This document shows positions 45,772-56,415 of a stretch of DNA of 64,000 bases, one piece after another (the first letter of the stretch is position 1; each line of letters begins with the position of its first letter). The stretch is taken from NCBI RefSeq assembly GCF_008831285.2, contig NC_045151.1:3407544-3471543 (forward strand), read 5' to 3'. The notes under the pieces are model-generated. The model had not been told where the DNA came from. It searched no databases and worked only from the letters and a program-made list of their open reading frames with translations. Origin of the DNA: Nymphaea colorata. Its lineage: Eukaryota > Streptophyta > Magnoliopsida > Nymphaeales > Nymphaeaceae. The position numbers and the translations under genes are program-made.

Positions 45772-47934
45772 AATTGGATATTGGGCAGTAAACTTAAGAT
45801 TTAAATCAATATCCATCGGATTTAAGAAATGACATCTGATTGGATTTAGATGAGATTCATATTCAATTTAGTTTCAAATAAGCGTTTTACATCTAATATC
45901 CATATATTTTGAAAGTTGGTTTTAGATTCGACTTAGAAGTCAGATGCAGATTCAATTTCCAAAAAATGTTGGATGTTTAAAAGCAAAGTTCAAATAGAAT
46001 TACAAAAAAAAAAAAAAAAAAAAGAACTGGTATTGTTATTCAAATTTGGTATAGATTGGATACAACACAAATCCCAAACCATTTCCATCCCTAGCTACTC
46101 TCCTTATGGAACTGATGGAAATATTGATATTGAAATTCTTATTTTCGTTATCACCTCAAATTTTTTTAAAAGATTGTAATTTCTTTTTTACCCAAATACA
46201 AATTGGAAACTCAACTTTGGACGTGAGATTTAAATCCAAAATCCAACTATCGAATCCAAATAAGATCTAAAATCCAAATCTAGATCCAAATTGATCATTT
46301 CAAGCTCAAAATCCAAACTGAAATGAAGACAACAAAATTTGAATTTATGAGCGCTTATGGACCTTCCCATTTGTTATGTTTCTTCCTCATGCCAAAATGT
46401 GCTTTTAAGCCTAAATCGTGCACTAGAAGGCGTTGCCCACCAATTGGACCCCATCTGAATTTAAAACAAGTTTGGAGTACTCAAAACTGAGTTGACTACC
46501 CATTTCTAACAAAAACCAATTTTATACACATTTTAAATAATAAAAAAAAGTTTTATACTTTTTACATAAACAAGCCCCTTCTATTTATTTATCCATTTCA
46601 TTTTATTTTATTTTATTTCATTATATTTTATTTCATATTTTATTTCCTAACAATTATCCATAGATTTCTCTCTCTCTCTCTCTCTTTTAATCTCTCTTTG
46701 ATACTGTATATAAGATTTTAGTAACTCTAGACTGTGATACCTGATTTCCAAAACTGACTAACTTTCCACTGCAATTAATAGATGAAGCATATGTCTGTTC
46801 CTTGATAAGGAATGATGGAGCGGTGTAGAGCCATCACATTTTCATGGAGAGGAAATTAAATGACAACATTAATGGCAATAATTGAATCAGCAAAGTAGCA
46901 CGTTCAAATGGTTCAACTCTATTTCCACACAACTTTTGAAAATCAAAAGACACCAAGATGAGAAGAGAAGCCTGATAAGGACAAGGGATTGTTTCTGATA
47001 TTGATAAAATGGAAGAAGAGTCAGATGCAGAGAATTTAAGTTTTTTAAGTTTCCTGTTTTTTTCTTCGGTTCCAAACCACTCGTTGGAATTTTTTTTTAC
47101 CTTCCATTTCTGTTCAACTGATTCAAGCCAACTGTTATAGAATTGCTTCAAAGTGGTTTTGGTTGGCAACAGGTTAAAAACTGATTTTGATTGACCGAGC
47201 ACTAATTTAATTTCTCTTTTTTCTTGAAGCTAAGAAGATCATGAAACAAAGTGAAGGAATACTGATAACCACTGGAGGAGACGAAGAGGGATAGGGGTTT
47301 CACTTGGGCGGTGATCAGGGCTCCTTCAACAGTCGCCCAACTGACGCCTCAGCTGCTGGACGGAATGGCGGTGGGATCATGGGCACCGGTGAGGAAGACG
47401 CCGGTCCCCCGAGAGGGACAACCCACGTTCCGCTCCCCTGAGCTCGGTTTCAGGCGACGGAGTTGGGGAAGGGAGAACCTCCGGTGAGCGATGCAGAGAG
47501 AAACCGCAGGAGAGAGCGACTGAAGGGGAAGGGGGAACACTGAAGACGTCGGTTGCCGATGAGGAAGCAGCCGACCGCAGCTGAGGGACGACCCAAAAGG
47601 CCGTTCCAGGCTACGCCGTTCCAGGCTACGGCGTTGGGGATTCTCCGGTGAGCGAGGGAGAGAGAAACCGCGAGAGAGGAAGAGGGATCTCTCGAGAGGG
47701 CGATGATTTCCCTCGCACACATGGACTTGGGCGGGATTCGATTTCAGCCGCTCGATGAGCGGCTGAGATTAGATGACTCAAGGCATGGTTCAGTCCCTTG
47801 ATATATATATATATATATATACTAACTACATGGAACGTTCAATCAACATACTTAAATGATGATTTGTAATTAAACACACAAGCTGTCAAAACACACAAGC
47901 TGTCAAGCACAAGCAGTTCACTACCAACCTAACC
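45772..47934. other. Spacer with A-run and a GC-rich patch
   Basis: An A20 run lies at about 46004-46023. Repeats of ATTTTATTTTATTTCA occur at 46590-46640 and a CT run at 46666-46685. A GC-rich patch at 47240-47760 yields arginine/proline-rich frames on the minus strand that look like base-composition artefacts; it might be a first exon or UTR, but nothing supports that. A (TA)n tract is at 47801-47820. Confidence 0.4.
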
Positions 47935-48792
47935 TGAGGGCTGGGCATTGGATCGAGCCGACCTGATAAAATTGTTCAAATCTAAGCCCGATAATGTTAT
48001 GGGTCAACCGGAAGCTCAACCCGTTTTTAAACGGGTTGAGTTGGGCTGATGAAATATTGGGCATCAGGCTTGAGTTTCTATTCGAGGTTCGGCCCAGCCG
48101 GAAAAAGAAGAGAAAAAACAAAAAAGTAAAAAAAAAGAAGAAAAGACGGTGAAAGAACATAAGAAGCTAAGGAAGAAGAGGAAAAACAGTGAGTTTTCAC
48201 TCTCGTGCTCTCTCTTCTCTCTCCCACCTACCTTTCCTTTTTGCCAGAGTCCCTCTCTCTCAATCCCTCTTTCTCTACTCGGTAGAGCTTTCTTCTCCCT
48301 CCATCCCAATGGCCCTTTGCCTCTCTCGATTTCCCTCTAATTTTTTCCCAGCCAATCCTTCCCCTTGCAGTTGCACCTCCTCCTTCCTTCCTTCCTTTTT
48401 TCTCTGCTACAAGACCGCCACCAACATGTCGATTGCCGCTGTTTTTGGTCGCTGGTATCGATTTATCATTGGCAACTCACCAGCCTTCCACTTTATTCCA
48501 GCTACAAAGGGGTCACCGTTGAGTGCAGCGTGACCCAAGACTTGGGGCGTCTCTATAGCTTTCCTCATTGCTAAAGGGCAAGGATGAGGGTTGAAAGTAT
48601 GCAATATTAAAACGAGGTGAAGAAACAGTAATTAAAAAAAAAAAAAAAAAAGTTACAGTCGAGCTTCTCGGGCCCCAACAGTCACGGTTTCAAGCTTGGG
48701 CCTGACCCGTTTAGTATTTTTTCAGAGCCCGGGCCCGAGTCGGGCCAGGTACGGGGGTACCTGGCGGCGGCCCAGCCCGATGCCCAAGCTTA
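47935..48792. mobile_element. hAT-like GC-rich element, third family member
   Basis: Start TGAGGGCTGGGCATTGG and, reversed end, TAAGCTTGGGCATCGGGCTGGGCC. Subterminal AAACGGGTTGAG and GAGCCCGGGCCCGAG motifs surround a purine-rich then CT-rich centre like that of 20948-21759. No clear target duplication. A one-ended fragment of the same family is at 49435-49483. Confidence 0.55.
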
Positions 48793-50545
48793 CTTATACA
48801 TGTACCAACAATGAATTTATCATGTTATTTAAAAAAAAAAAAATTGTCATCTGCTTTTGAGTCAAGAAATAAAGCATTCGCTTGAGGGGCTTGAGTTTAG
48901 GCCCTGGGCCCTCCTTCATTTTAACATTTAAACATTTTATTTATCTTATATAAAAATTTAAAAACCTACATTTTAGGCCCTGTTAAAATTTTAAAAAATA
49001 TAATTTAGTTTTCTTTATAAAAAATTTTTAATTTTGCCCCTGATGAGGCCATCCTTTTGTCGTGAAGTCCTAAAAATCATAGCACACATGATGGGTTGTC
49101 AGCTAACAGCTCATACTTTAGCTGTATGAAATCTCAATCTTGCGATGTATATGGGCTTTGCAAAATAAGAAATGGTTCATTGTAATTAAGAAAATTAATA
49201 AATAAAGAAAGAAGATGGAATTACCTTATCGCTGAGGATTTGAATCCACCAAATCTGGCATCCACATCCTCAATATGAAAGGCAATAATGAATTGTGACG
49301 ACGATTACAAGAAGGGAGAAGGACGCCAAGTGAGTGGGTGGAGGTCTTCTCATGGACAGAGCCATTAGAAAATTTTTGTGTTGTGTATCACCAGCAGTGG
49401 TGGTGGTAGAGGATTGGCAACTTCCGCCAGCAGTTAAGCCTGGGCACAGGGCTGGGCCGCTGCTGGATACCTGGTATCCTATGAATGCTCCAACATCTTT
49501 TTTTGCTTAAACCCATTCGCCATCTTTTTTTCTTCATTCCTTAACTTTTAAAAATTTTATAAAAAATGGACAGATATGCCGCCTCTGTGCACGCCTCACT
49601 CAACCCATGGTGCGCTTCAGAGGGGGTGCGCCTCACCCCTTAGCATGAAGGTGTTTTCTTGTAAAAATCCTTCACGCTTCAATTTGTGAAAGGTACTCCT
49701 TTTCCAACACTGTTTTCACCCACTGTTGGACAGATTTCTGAGCCTCGAGGTTCGTATGGCTCTTTATGCCGTCCTGCAGTGCTTGAGCGGCGCAGCCCAG
49801 TCAAACCGAGTTTCAGCTGAGTCAAACTGAGTTTCGACCAAGTTAGGCCGACTCACGAGTCCGGTAGAGTTTTGATTGTGAATGAGTTTTCTCAGTAGGT
49901 TGTCCTGGTATGAGACCAAATCGAAACCTCATCAATCGAGTCAAGGCGAGCTCTAATACAATGCACCTTTGAGCTCTTTGAGTGCAGTCTCTCATTAGAC
50001 CTAAAATTTAAACTTAGGTATGAACTTGTCTTGGTTTGAGACCTGAACTTCGGCCCGCCTCTTTCTTCAGTCTGATTTCATTTGATGTGTGATTAGACCA
50101 ACTTAATTTGGTGGAACCTTAGTGATTTCATTTTTTTAAATTACATCGGCATTATTTTTTTTTTAATAACCTCTTATTTGGAGTTAGCGGGCTGCGAAGA
50201 AATGAACCCCAAGAATTGCTGAGCAGCAAGTAGAATATGTATATGGAAGTTATGTATGTGAAAACAGTAGCAAAAAAGGAAATTAATAAAAAGTTTGGAA
50301 CAAAGTGAAAAATAATGTGTAGAGTAAGATAAAAGCTATTGAGAAATGGCGATATTTTTTTTCATTTTACGAATTTCAACAAATAATTTAAAATATTTTC
50401 AATCAATTTTTAAAAATTAAAAAATGTAACTAAAACTCACTTTTATATATAACCAGAGGTAACTGGAAGCCCTAGCAGGGTCACCGGAGCCACAAGGGAA
50501 AGTGACGACACCTCCCCTTTTGTTGTCCGAGCGCTTATGCCTCTC
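48793..50545. other. Spacer with element fragments
   Basis: Contains the fragment TAAGCCTGGGCAC...GGATACCTGG at 49435-49483 and decayed GGCCCTGGGCC sequence near 48895. No gene recognised. Confidence 0.4.
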
Positions 50546-50985
50546 TAAAGGGTACTTTTTCTAAAAAAAGGAGGTCAAGGGTCCATCCATGTATCCCTTA
50601 GCCAAAAATTGGCAACGAGGCTTATTTAAGAAGGTTACTAATTAAGAAGGAACCGAGTTGAAGCACAACCCAGCTTAGCTTTAGAACCTCTCCTCACTCG
50701 CTCGAACCATTCAGATCACTAGCTCACACAAGCCACTAAGGCAGTTTTGGACTCCTTTTTTTATTTTTGGGGGTCCAAGACTGCCTTAGTGACTTGTGTG
50801 AGCTAGTGATCCGAATGGTTAAAGCGAGTGAGGAGAGGTCCTAAAGCTAAGCTGGGTTGTGCTTCACCTCGGTTCCTTCTTAATTAGTAACGTTCTTACA
50901 TAAGCCTCGTTTCCAAGTTTTGGGTAAGAGATACATGGATGGATCCTTGATCTCTTTTTTTTAAGATAAAGACGCGTACCCTTTA
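50546..50985. repeat. Near-perfect 440-bp hairpin element
   Basis: Left arm 50546-50749 and right arm 50771-50985 are reverse complements over about 200 bp, with ends TAAAGGGTAC. Matched pieces include GCACAACCCAGCTTAGCTTTAG and TCACTAGCTCACACAAG. The loop is about 20 bp and T-rich. RNA from it would fold into a long duplex. It may be a young foldback MITE or a small-RNA source. Confidence 0.9.
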
Positions 50986-51356
50986 ACAACTAACGGTTGA
51001 GAGGAGAAAGGCAGGAAAGCACTCCCTCGCTTCTTTGTGCGGGCAAATTACCCAGTTCAAAATAGTCTTGTGACAACAAACTCTAGATCTAACTGGATAG
51101 AGAAGGAAGATCTGAGTGTGAAACAAATCCATGGGAAACTGGATGGTAGAATTTATAGAAACAACACCATGTAGTGGGGAGAGACCCCTTTGAGCACTGC
51201 CCAACAGAAATTTGTGGGTTTTCTTTATTAACGTGGCAGACTGGTTCTAGTGGCTTGCTTCTGTACATTCTTTTTCTCTCTTTTTCATTCCTGAGTTTCT
51301 TTCTCTCTCTGTCTCCCTTGAATCGGCCGCCTTCGAGGAAGACGAAGAAGAAGATT

Positions 51357-51690
51357 ATGGGAAAGTGGAGGACCGGCATGGGATGGATCTCCGATCGGTA
51401 GAGAAGGCATGTAACTTTCTGTAAGAGGAGGAAGGGCCTCTTCAAAAAAGCCCAGGAGCCTTGCTGTCTCATCGGCGCCACCATCGGCATCATCTGCATC
51501 ATTGGGGCAGGCAATCCTTTCACCTTAACCGGCCAATGGTAAAGACGGAGGTGATGGGCACAGACGACTCTTTTCCATCATGCAGCAGCACTGGGTCATT
51601 CCGAGATGAGATTACCTCTGGCGAAATCCAAATCCATTTGAGAACAACAGCAGATGCCTTCCACAACCAGCGACAGACAAAGGTTGTGTA
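51357..51690 (+). pseudogene. MADS-box pseudogene, plus-strand arm
   Basis: ATG at 51357 starts MGKWRTGMGWISDR, then an in-frame TAG at 51399-51401, then RRHVTFCKRRKGLFKKAQ and GATIGIICIIGAGNPF before a deletion shifts the frame to a stop at 51540-51542. It is the degraded partner of the minus-strand MADS gene. Confidence 0.8.
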
Positions 51691-52192
51691 GAGCATGGAT
51701 GAGGCAGAGAAGGCTTTTCTGCATCTCTGCCTCATCCATGCTTTGCATCTGACCCAACAGACCCACCTCTGGCTCATCTTTTATTACACAATCAGAGGCT
51801 CTAACACCACCACCATGCAGCGGCTCGAGCGATGACCACAAGCTGTCGTTGCTTGCCGCTGGTTGTGGAAGGTCGTTGCTGCTGTTCTCCTCTAAAATGG
51901 ATTTGGATTCTTCCACGGCCACGGGTAGCCTCGTCCCGGAATGGTCGTAGTGCTGCTGCATGATGGAGAGGAGTCGTTCGTGCCCATCATCTCCGTCTTT
52001 ACCATCGGCCGGAGGAGGGTAGGCTAAGGTGAAAGGATTTCCTGCCTCACTTAAACAGATGACGCCGATGGTCGCGCCGGTGAGACAGCAAGACTCCTGG
52101 GTTTTTTTCAAGAGGCCCTTCCTCTTGGAGAAGGTGACATGCCTCCTAAACCGATCGGAGATCCATCCCATGCTGGTCCTCCGCTTTCCCAT
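51596..52192 (-). CDS. M-type MADS-box protein, minus-strand arm, 198 residues
   Basis: The start is placed at ATG 52192 (MGKRRTSMGW), where homology with the other copies begins; an upstream in-frame ATG reaches 52435. The MADS domain spans about residues 1-60: FRRHVTFSKRKGLLKK, then GATIGVICLSEAGNPF, as in type I MADS proteins. One residue is missing compared with the usual SKRRxGL. After VKDEPEVG-like acidic sequence and QMQSMDEAEMQK, the frame crosses the centre of the inverted duplication; its last ~40 residues are antisense to arm 1. It would be a DNA-binding regulator, but the altered MADS box and foreign tail make function doubtful. Confidence 0.65.
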   Translation of the reverse strand: MGKRRTSMGWISDRFRRHVTFSKRKGLLKKTQESCCLTGATIGVICLSEAGNPFTLAYPPPADGKDGDDGHERLLSIMQQHYDHSGTRLPVAVEESKSILEENSSNDLPQPAASNDSLWSSLEPLHGGGVRASDCVIKDEPEVGLLGQMQSMDEAEMQKSLLCLIHALHNLCLSLVVEGICCCSQMDLDFARGNLISE

Positions 52193-52488
52193 AATCTTCT
52201 TCTTCCTCTTCCTCGAACGCAGCCGATTCAAGGGAGACAGAGAGAGAAAGAAACTCAGGAATGAAAAAGAGAGAAAAAGACTGTACAGAAGCAAGCCACT
52301 AGGATCAGTCTGCCACGTTAAGAAAGAAAACCCACAAATTTCTGTTGGGCAGTGCTCAAAGGGTTCTCTCCCCACTACATGGTGTTGTTTCAAAATTCTA
52401 CCATTCAGTTTCCCAATCATCGATTCTTTTAGCACTCAGATCTTCCTTCTCTATGCAGTTACATCTACAGTTTGTTGCCACAAGACTG

Positions 52489-53400
52489 TTTGCTTAGGCC
52501 TTGGTGCTTTCTTGTCAAAAGCAATATGCACATTCTCCTACCCAACAAGAGAATATTTTAGTATAAATTGTATTAAGTTTTTCAAGTTTAATTATTGTCT
52601 CCTAACAATTACCCACGGACCTCTCTCTCTTTCTCTGACCACATAGGAAAGCCGGGCAGCACCCAGGTGCTTGTCTCCATCCTCTTTCCTTATTCTTTTC
52701 CTTTTCCTTCTCTCTTTTTGTTTTTTTTTTTCCGTTCCCTGATATCTTTTTTTAATTTTCTAAGACTTCTCCTTTTCTTTTCTCTAACTAATTGTTGGAA
52801 TTGATTTTCCCAATTGTGAGATTTAGGTTCAAAGTTATTAATGTGCTGTAGTATGTCTGTTTTGGTCTCATTTTTCATGTGCAGTTTTCATTTTGCCGTT
52901 GTCTATGGAGTTTGCTTCCTCGTTTTGCACTCCATGTTCAATTTTCTGCATCTTTTTCTTCTTCTGCTTGATTTATGAATATCACAAACAGTTCCTTAAA
53001 TTACAATTTAAATGGCATTAATTCTTGGGATCAGATTTTTCTTGTATGAATGTTTGGGATCATTTTTCAACAATTTCTGTGCCTCTGATGATACATGAAG
53101 CTTCAGTTTGACAAGTAATTGGTTTCAACTATTTTCCATTTCCACTATTTCGTTAAATACTCCAGGGATTTAACCTGAACTTAGTTTAAGTTCAGAAATT
53201 GTTGATGGTCATGTATTTTTCTTGTTATTAAATAACATTTACAGATGCCAAAGATGACATAATAAATTTTAAAAGAACTTTCTTGGTAGGGAACTTTAAC
53301 TGTTGATAATTTCAAATGCAGAAATTCAAAATCTCGTAGCAATCTGCAAAATTCATGAAATCTGAATGATACCTTCACCAGAAAGGTCTATAGCAGCATT
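52489..53400. other. Spacer, CT-rich then AT-rich
   Basis: CT-rich stretch near 52619-52740, then AT-rich sequence resembling an intron or UTR. No coding evidence. Confidence 0.35.
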
Positions 53401-53665
53401 TGCAGTGTTTATAATAAACCTTTCAATATGTGTCTATGGTTGAGGACAGAAGCCACAGAACAACTGCATATGGTGTCATTTTCCATTCCCGTTGTTGTTT
53501 CTTGATCATTGGCTTTTCGTCTTCTCAGTCAGCCTGATGCTACAGTGGTAGAAGTTCAATCTCCAGCAGATAGAAACTCAAATGGTTTAGCTTGCTGTGC
53601 TTGAGTATAAAAATGGCGAGCTGAAGGTGAAACAACAGGATCATGAGCTTACAATGGTACTCAAC
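53401..53665 (+). other. Exon-like fragment of unknown origin
   Basis: After an acceptor-like CTTCTCAG near 53530, frames read ATVVEVQSPADRNSNGL and then LEYKNGELKVKQQDHEL across a stop. Composition looks coding. I do not recognise the protein. It touches the TNL-derived segment. Confidence 0.3.
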
Positions 53666-54463
53666 AAAGAGACAATAATTTCATCACATCTTCTGCACGA
53701 GAATCAATCCAATGGTGCACTGTCAAACTGCCTCAAGTCCTCCTTAACTATTAACTGGATCAACTCAATTTTTTAATGTAAACTATTTTTTTAGTTAGCT
53801 AGAGTGGGGCCACGCCTCCGCCCCTGGCCATGCAAGAACATAGCACGCGAGTGAATCCGTTGTCACAAACATTGGCGTTTTTCCGAAAAAAAATATGCAA
53901 AAAAGGGGAAACTAGAAAAACAATGGAAAAACCGTGATCTTTTTGAGAAAAAAAAAGAAGCCCAACATAAAAATAGCACATTTTTATCGTGTTTTCTTTT
54001 TAAAATTTTTGAAGTTTCTTTAATATGTTTAACAAATATTTGAATAAATGTTTCTGTAAGTAAATAGTAAAAAGCTCATTTTTTCATAATTTTTCTAGTT
54101 TATTAACTTTATTTTTTCAAGAGAACAAGGAGATGTTTCACGTTGGCCAACGCACTAGGCAGGGCTGGCTGTCACAAGGCAGCCCTAAGCGGCCCACAAG
54201 AAAAGCAAAAACAAAAAAAATCGTGATTAAAATATTAAAATCCACATATCCCACATAATAAATTCAGGAAATCTAAGAAATGGCCTAACAACCCAACACA
54301 TGGTAGTCTAATTTAAAAAAGAAAAAGAATCAAACAATAATATGTATAATAAATACATTCGAAACAAAAAAAAAAACAGACGCACATTATGCAATCAATA
54401 ATTCCATAACATCATTAGTAACAGTAGAACCAAAAGTTAGAACAAATAAGCATTTATCAATAG
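53666..54463 (-). pseudogene. Partial third TNL copy: start of NB exon plus intron
   Basis: GAGACAATAATTTCATCACATCTTCTGC at 53669 matches 38444, followed by GGTGCACTGTCAAACTGCCTCAAG and CTCCTTAACTATTAACTGGATCAACT, the start of the TNL gene 2 NB exon. About 22 bp is missing inside it. After an unrelated ~65 bp, the match resumes at GAACATAGC (53833) and follows TNL gene 2 intron 1 to about 54463, including AACCCAACACATGGTAGTCTA. The TIR exon and the rest of NB-ARC are absent. Confidence 0.85.
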
Positions 54464-54499
54464 TAAGGAAAATTTTATGCTCATCACTTAACATAGAAG

Positions 54500-56080
54500 G
54501 GGAGTTCCCATGGTTCCTTCTAGGTGCGGAGAGAACAATTTACAGTTCACTAAATTGAATGACAACCAATTATCTGGTGAAATAACAAGATTTCTCTAGA
54601 AGTGTAGCAATTGTAACTTTGTGGGCCTTGACTTTGACTCATCAAATAATATACAACTCACCGGCAGCTTGCAAGATGATCTTTTCACAAGTTTTAGTTG
54701 ATCTAGATGCACTGGGCTTGAGCAATAGCCAACTAGATATGTGGCCCAATTACATAAGAACTTGATATTAGCTCTGCTACATTTTAAAGGATGCTCAAGC
54801 TAAACAGCAGTCAGTTGGTGGTAGGATTCTGAGATCTCTTTTTAATGGCAGCATATTGGAGATTATAAATTTGTGTAGGAATGAGTTGACAGATGTTCTT
54901 TCGTTTTGGCTTAGCCATTTGGAGAAACTTGCATCTGTTGGTGCTCAACTCCAATAAATTGTATGGGTCCATTGGGTGCCCCACCTTCTCCAAGCATGTA
55001 TTTCCTTCACTATAAATCCTTGACATTTTTGGGGACCAGTTCACTGGACCTCTCCCCATTCTTGGATTTTTTTTCAAAATTTTAGTTCCTTGATAGAGAA
55101 GCAAAAGTAGGTTGATTAAAAAAAACATAATATATATGTTAGTTCACCAACACAAAGAAAAGATGTTGTAAGCCAACAAATGGCAAACCCAAGTAAGGAG
55201 TAGCATTGTAATGCTAGGGATGTCAATGATCAGGCTTGAATCAGATATATTCTTAACTATATTCACTTTTTCAGATATTCACATATTCAGTTTTGAATAT
55301 GAATGAAGAAAGGTAATATCTAAATCCAAATATTACATCTCATTTGACAATCTGCATTCGATTTTTATATTCACATCTAAATCAGATTCTTAATTTTGAA
55401 CTGATTTGGCTGATTTTCAACATATAAGGGCGTTGAATAAAGCATGTTTTTTTAAAACTAATTCCAATATGCATATGGATAATTGTCTGATTGGTTGTTT
55501 ATGTATATTGAAATCTGAATCTGATTGTTACCATGTTTTAAATCTGAATTTGATCTGATTTTTAATGGGATATTAGTTTTGTTTCCATATCTGATTCTTT
55601 TGGAATAATTAAGTAGAATATTATCTTTTATATAGGGTATTGAAGAAATATTAATTCAAATCATTACCTATTACTCTTGACCTTTACTTGTCAGGGTGAT
55701 GATCCCAAATGAACATCTACATTTGGAAATATTGACATCCCTATGTAAGGTATATGTTGAGATTTGTTGATTTGTCTGACAATTTATTTGAGGAAATTAA
55801 AATCCCTAAAGAAATAGGTGCATTGGAGAGGCTTGATTCAATTGAACTTGTATTGGACCAACCTATATGGTTCTATACCGAAGTCTATAGGTGACCTTTC
55901 ATATCAGGAACAATATGTGAGCATTCCATGGTTGTACCTCAAAATTTGAGTAAATTGATAGAACACTTGTTCAAAGGTTTCAGGAATCTACCCTAATTTT
56001 GGAACATATTCATGGAACACTTATACATTGTTCCTAATGCCAAACGGCTCCTTAGTGCACTTCTGAGCATTTGAGTTAGT
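54500..56080 (+). pseudogene. LRR receptor-like protein (RLP) pseudogene
   Basis: Frames in order read KLNDNQLSGEI, LDF.SSNN..LTGSL, then GSILEIINL.RNELTDVLSFWLSHLEKL, then NSNKLYGSIG and LDIFGDQFTGPLP (to ~55060). After an AT-rich gap, LRFVDLSDNLFE..KIPKEIGALERLDS (55755-55835) matches the last LRR block of Cf-type receptor-like proteins. This class sits in the plasma membrane and senses extracellular ligands. Many stops and frameshifts; no transmembrane part was identified. An AT-rich insertion separates the two halves at about 55110-55740. Confidence 0.75.
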
Positions 56081-56259
56081 TGACCTTTTCACAACCGTTT
56101 ATTAGTATGCATACCATAAGAGTTAACAAGAGACACATTTCCATTTGTATTGAACGAATCCCTCAAGGTAGCTAGCTTAGCACATGTTGGGTGAGCAGGA
56201 GGTTTATAAGCATTGCACGGAAAAAAGGTCTGAAGCTCCCCACCTCCTCCCCACTCCCA

Positions 56260-56415
56260 CACCAAAAAAAAAAAAGGATCCTCCTACCTTTAGGGTCTTG
56301 GATACTACACCCCATCATTTAAGACATTAGAGATATAAATGTCCACTGGAATTGAACTAGAGACTCACCTTAAACAGACCCCTAATCCGACGAGTGCGCT
56401 ATGCCGCTTGAGGCA
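56260..56415 (-). repeat. tRNA-derived SINE-like sequence
   Basis: On the minus strand from 56415: GCGGCATAGCGCACTCGTCGG (box A-like) and TAGTTCAATTCCAG (box B-like, 35-40 nt later), then a tail with a T-run at 56276-56265. It does not fold into a full tRNA. Weak assignment. Confidence 0.4.

Larger units (their letters stand above)
51064..52488. repeat. Large inverted duplication holding two MADS-box copies
   Basis: Arm 1, 51064-51709, runs forward and arm 2, 52488-51725, runs backward. Shared pieces extend from AGTCTTGTG.CAACAAACT through the MADS box to AGCATGGATGAGGCAGAG at the centre. Arm 1 has internal deletions (~110-120 bp in total). The MADS copies face each other tail to tail. Confidence 0.9.

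Noticed and set aside
47349-47722. Minus-strand 123-codon frame as a gene start
   Set aside because: Arg/Pro/Ser-rich, two overlapping frames equally open, no domain and no convincing splice partner.
48064-48604. Overlapping frames in the third hAT-like element
   Set aside because: Low-complexity CT/GA sequence inside a transposon.
50546-52488. One single large palindrome
   Set aside because: The 50546-50985 hairpin and the 51064-52488 inverted duplication have separate centres and unrelated sequence.
56380-56415. A functional tRNA gene
   Set aside because: Box-like motifs exist but no cloverleaf with paired acceptor stem could be drawn; a SINE head is more likely.
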